6,547 nucleotides of DNA from Chromatiales bacterium (GTDB lineage: Bacteria > Pseudomonadota > Gammaproteobacteria > UBA6429 > Thiohalophilaceae), in NCBI GenBank assembly GCA_027001895.1, contig JALTLP010000102.1, positions 1 through 6,547 on the forward strand. The letters are read 5' to 3'. The notes below the pieces were generated by a model. The model was not told where the DNA came from. It worked only from the letters and a program-made list of their open reading frames with translations, and searched no databases. Shown here one piece after another: positions 5,594 through 6,547 of this stretch (its first letter is position 1; each line of letters starts with the position of its first letter). Position numbers and translations under genes: made by a program.

Positions 5594-6547
5594 CTATTTG
5601 CCATTGGCAACTGTACTGTGTTCTGTTGATGCAACGGCTAAAACGGCTTCGAGTATCAGGTGTAGATCTGCCTGAGTAAAGGGTTTGGCAAGGTAGTCGT
5701 CCATACCGGCCTGCAGGCATTTTTCCCGGTCTCCTTCCATTGCATTGGCGGTCAGTGCAATGATGGGGATGTGTGCGGCACCGATTTTTTTCTCTTTCGT
5801 GCGAATAGCTCTGGTTGCTTCAAAGCCATCCATAACCGGCATCTGGCAGTCCATTAACACTACGTCAAAATTTTCCTGTTTTAATGCATCCAGAACCTGC
5901 TCGCCATTTTCAACCGCCTTGTACTGGCATCCAAGCTTGTTGAGTATGGTGGTAGCAACGATCTGGTTTACCTTGTTATCTTCAGCAAGCAGAACATTTA
6001 AATTGAGTTCAGGAGTATCGGTTTGTTCAGTTGATTGATTATCACTTTCAGACTGGAAGTCACCTGTCAGTGTCTGGCAAATTGCCTGGTATAACACACT
6101 CATGCGAACAGGCTTGTTTAACATATGCAGTACACCAATGTCTTCGAGTTGTCGGGCGTCAATGTCCTGCGCTATTGAGCTCAGAATTATTTTGGGCATA
6201 TGCTTAAGTTCAGGCGTATCGTTAAGCTTACGGCATAAATCCAGGCCACTGATCTTTGGCATCATCATATCGGTGATAATAAGGTCAATGTTCTGATTTT
6301 CTTTTAGTGATAAAAAGTCCAGTGCATGTTCTGCATCATAGGCGGTTAAGGTATTAAACCCCCAGTGTTGCGCCTTGGTCTCAAGTATTTCACAGTTGGT
6401 TCGTGTATCGTCAACAATTAAAACTGTCTTACCTCTAAAAGCATTCTCATGAGATATTCGTTGTTGCTGTGCATCAGCATTATACCTGAGCTTAACAGTA
6501 AACCAGAAGGTTGAACCTTTGTCCGGTTCAGACTCAATGCCAATTAC
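5594..6547 (-). CDS. Hybrid histidine kinase, C-terminal part (HATPase end, two receivers), 5'-truncated
   Basis: An open frame enters from the right edge and gives 317 residues; the sensor, the dimerisation domain and most of the ATPase are beyond the window. Numbering from the edge: 1-20 (IGIESEPDKGSTFWFTVKL) is the last ATPase box with the GSTFWF motif. Receiver 1 (about 40-160) has D46/D47, phospho-acceptor D93 in ITDMMMPKISG, S123/S124 and K145 in NKPVR. A polar linker rich in Ser, Glu and Thr follows (163-180). Receiver 2 (about 183-303) has E189/D190, D233 in LMDCQMPVMDG, T267 in ALTANAM and K288 in LAKPF. No Hpt domain follows, so a phosphorelay would need a separate one. Signalling probably starts at the inner membrane, but no sensor is visible. 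The stop is TAG at 5594-5596. The gene converges on the SOR-like gene. Confidence 0.95.
   Translation of the reverse strand, partial: VIGIESEPDKGSTFWFTVKLRYNADAQQQRISHENAFRGKTVLIVDDTRTNCEILETKAQHWGFNTLTAYDAEHALDFLSLKENQNIDLIITDMMMPKISGLDLCRKLNDTPELKHMPKIILSSIAQDIDARQLEDIGVLHMLNKPVRMSVLYQAICQTLTGDFQSESDNQSTEQTDTPELNLNVLLAEDNKVNQIVATTILNKLGCQYKAVENGEQVLDALKQENFDVVLMDCQMPVMDGFEATRAIRTKEKKIGAAHIPIIALTANAMEGDREKCLQAGMDDYLAKPFTQADLHLILEAVLAVASTEHSTVANGK

Overview
The window looks like a piece of a gammaproteobacterial chromosome. The evidence is a B12-dependent ribonucleotide reductase, a DegQ/MucD-type periplasmic protease, textbook sigma32- and sigmaE-like promoters, NrdR and DnaA boxes, and intergenic palindromic repeats of the GTCATTGCGAG and CGTGGTTAA kinds common in proteobacteria. 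DNA between genes is clearly richer in A+T than the genes. No tRNA, rRNA, CRISPR array or transposase gene was seen.

Layout, left to right. (1) 1-1132, minus strand: the N-terminal half of a class II ribonucleotide reductase (nrdJ), cut by the window edge. (2) 1133-1646: a divergent control region. It holds two candidate minus-strand promoters, each with a NrdR box, and three phased DnaA-box-like 9-mers, all for nrdJ; facing the other way is a heat-shock promoter for the next gene. (3) 1647-2108, plus: a small heat-shock protein (Hsp20), ended by a strong terminator. (4) 2166-2640: no gene; two hairpins and a nested set of inverted and direct repeats resembling a MITE. (5) 2813-4237, plus: a DegQ-like serine protease with a signal peptide and two PDZ domains, preceded by a sigmaE-type promoter. 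(6) 4346-4735, plus: a stand-alone CheY-like receiver. (7) 4889-5338, plus: a 149-residue protein that I read as a half-length, single-domain relative of sulfur oxygenase reductase (SOR), with its own promoter and an overlapping perfect palindrome. (8) 5339-5593: more intergenic repeats. (9) 5594-6547, minus: the C-terminal end of a hybrid histidine kinase (end of the ATPase domain plus two receivers), cut by the right edge.

The genes do not form one operon. Hsp20 and DegQ are cytoplasmic and envelope protein-quality genes, and each seems to carry the alternative-sigma promoter suited to its compartment. The receiver and the hybrid kinase flank the SOR-like gene, but a regulatory link is only a guess. 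The SOR-like protein is the most interesting item: it appears to keep equivalents of the active-site cysteine and all three iron ligands of SOR in about half the usual length.
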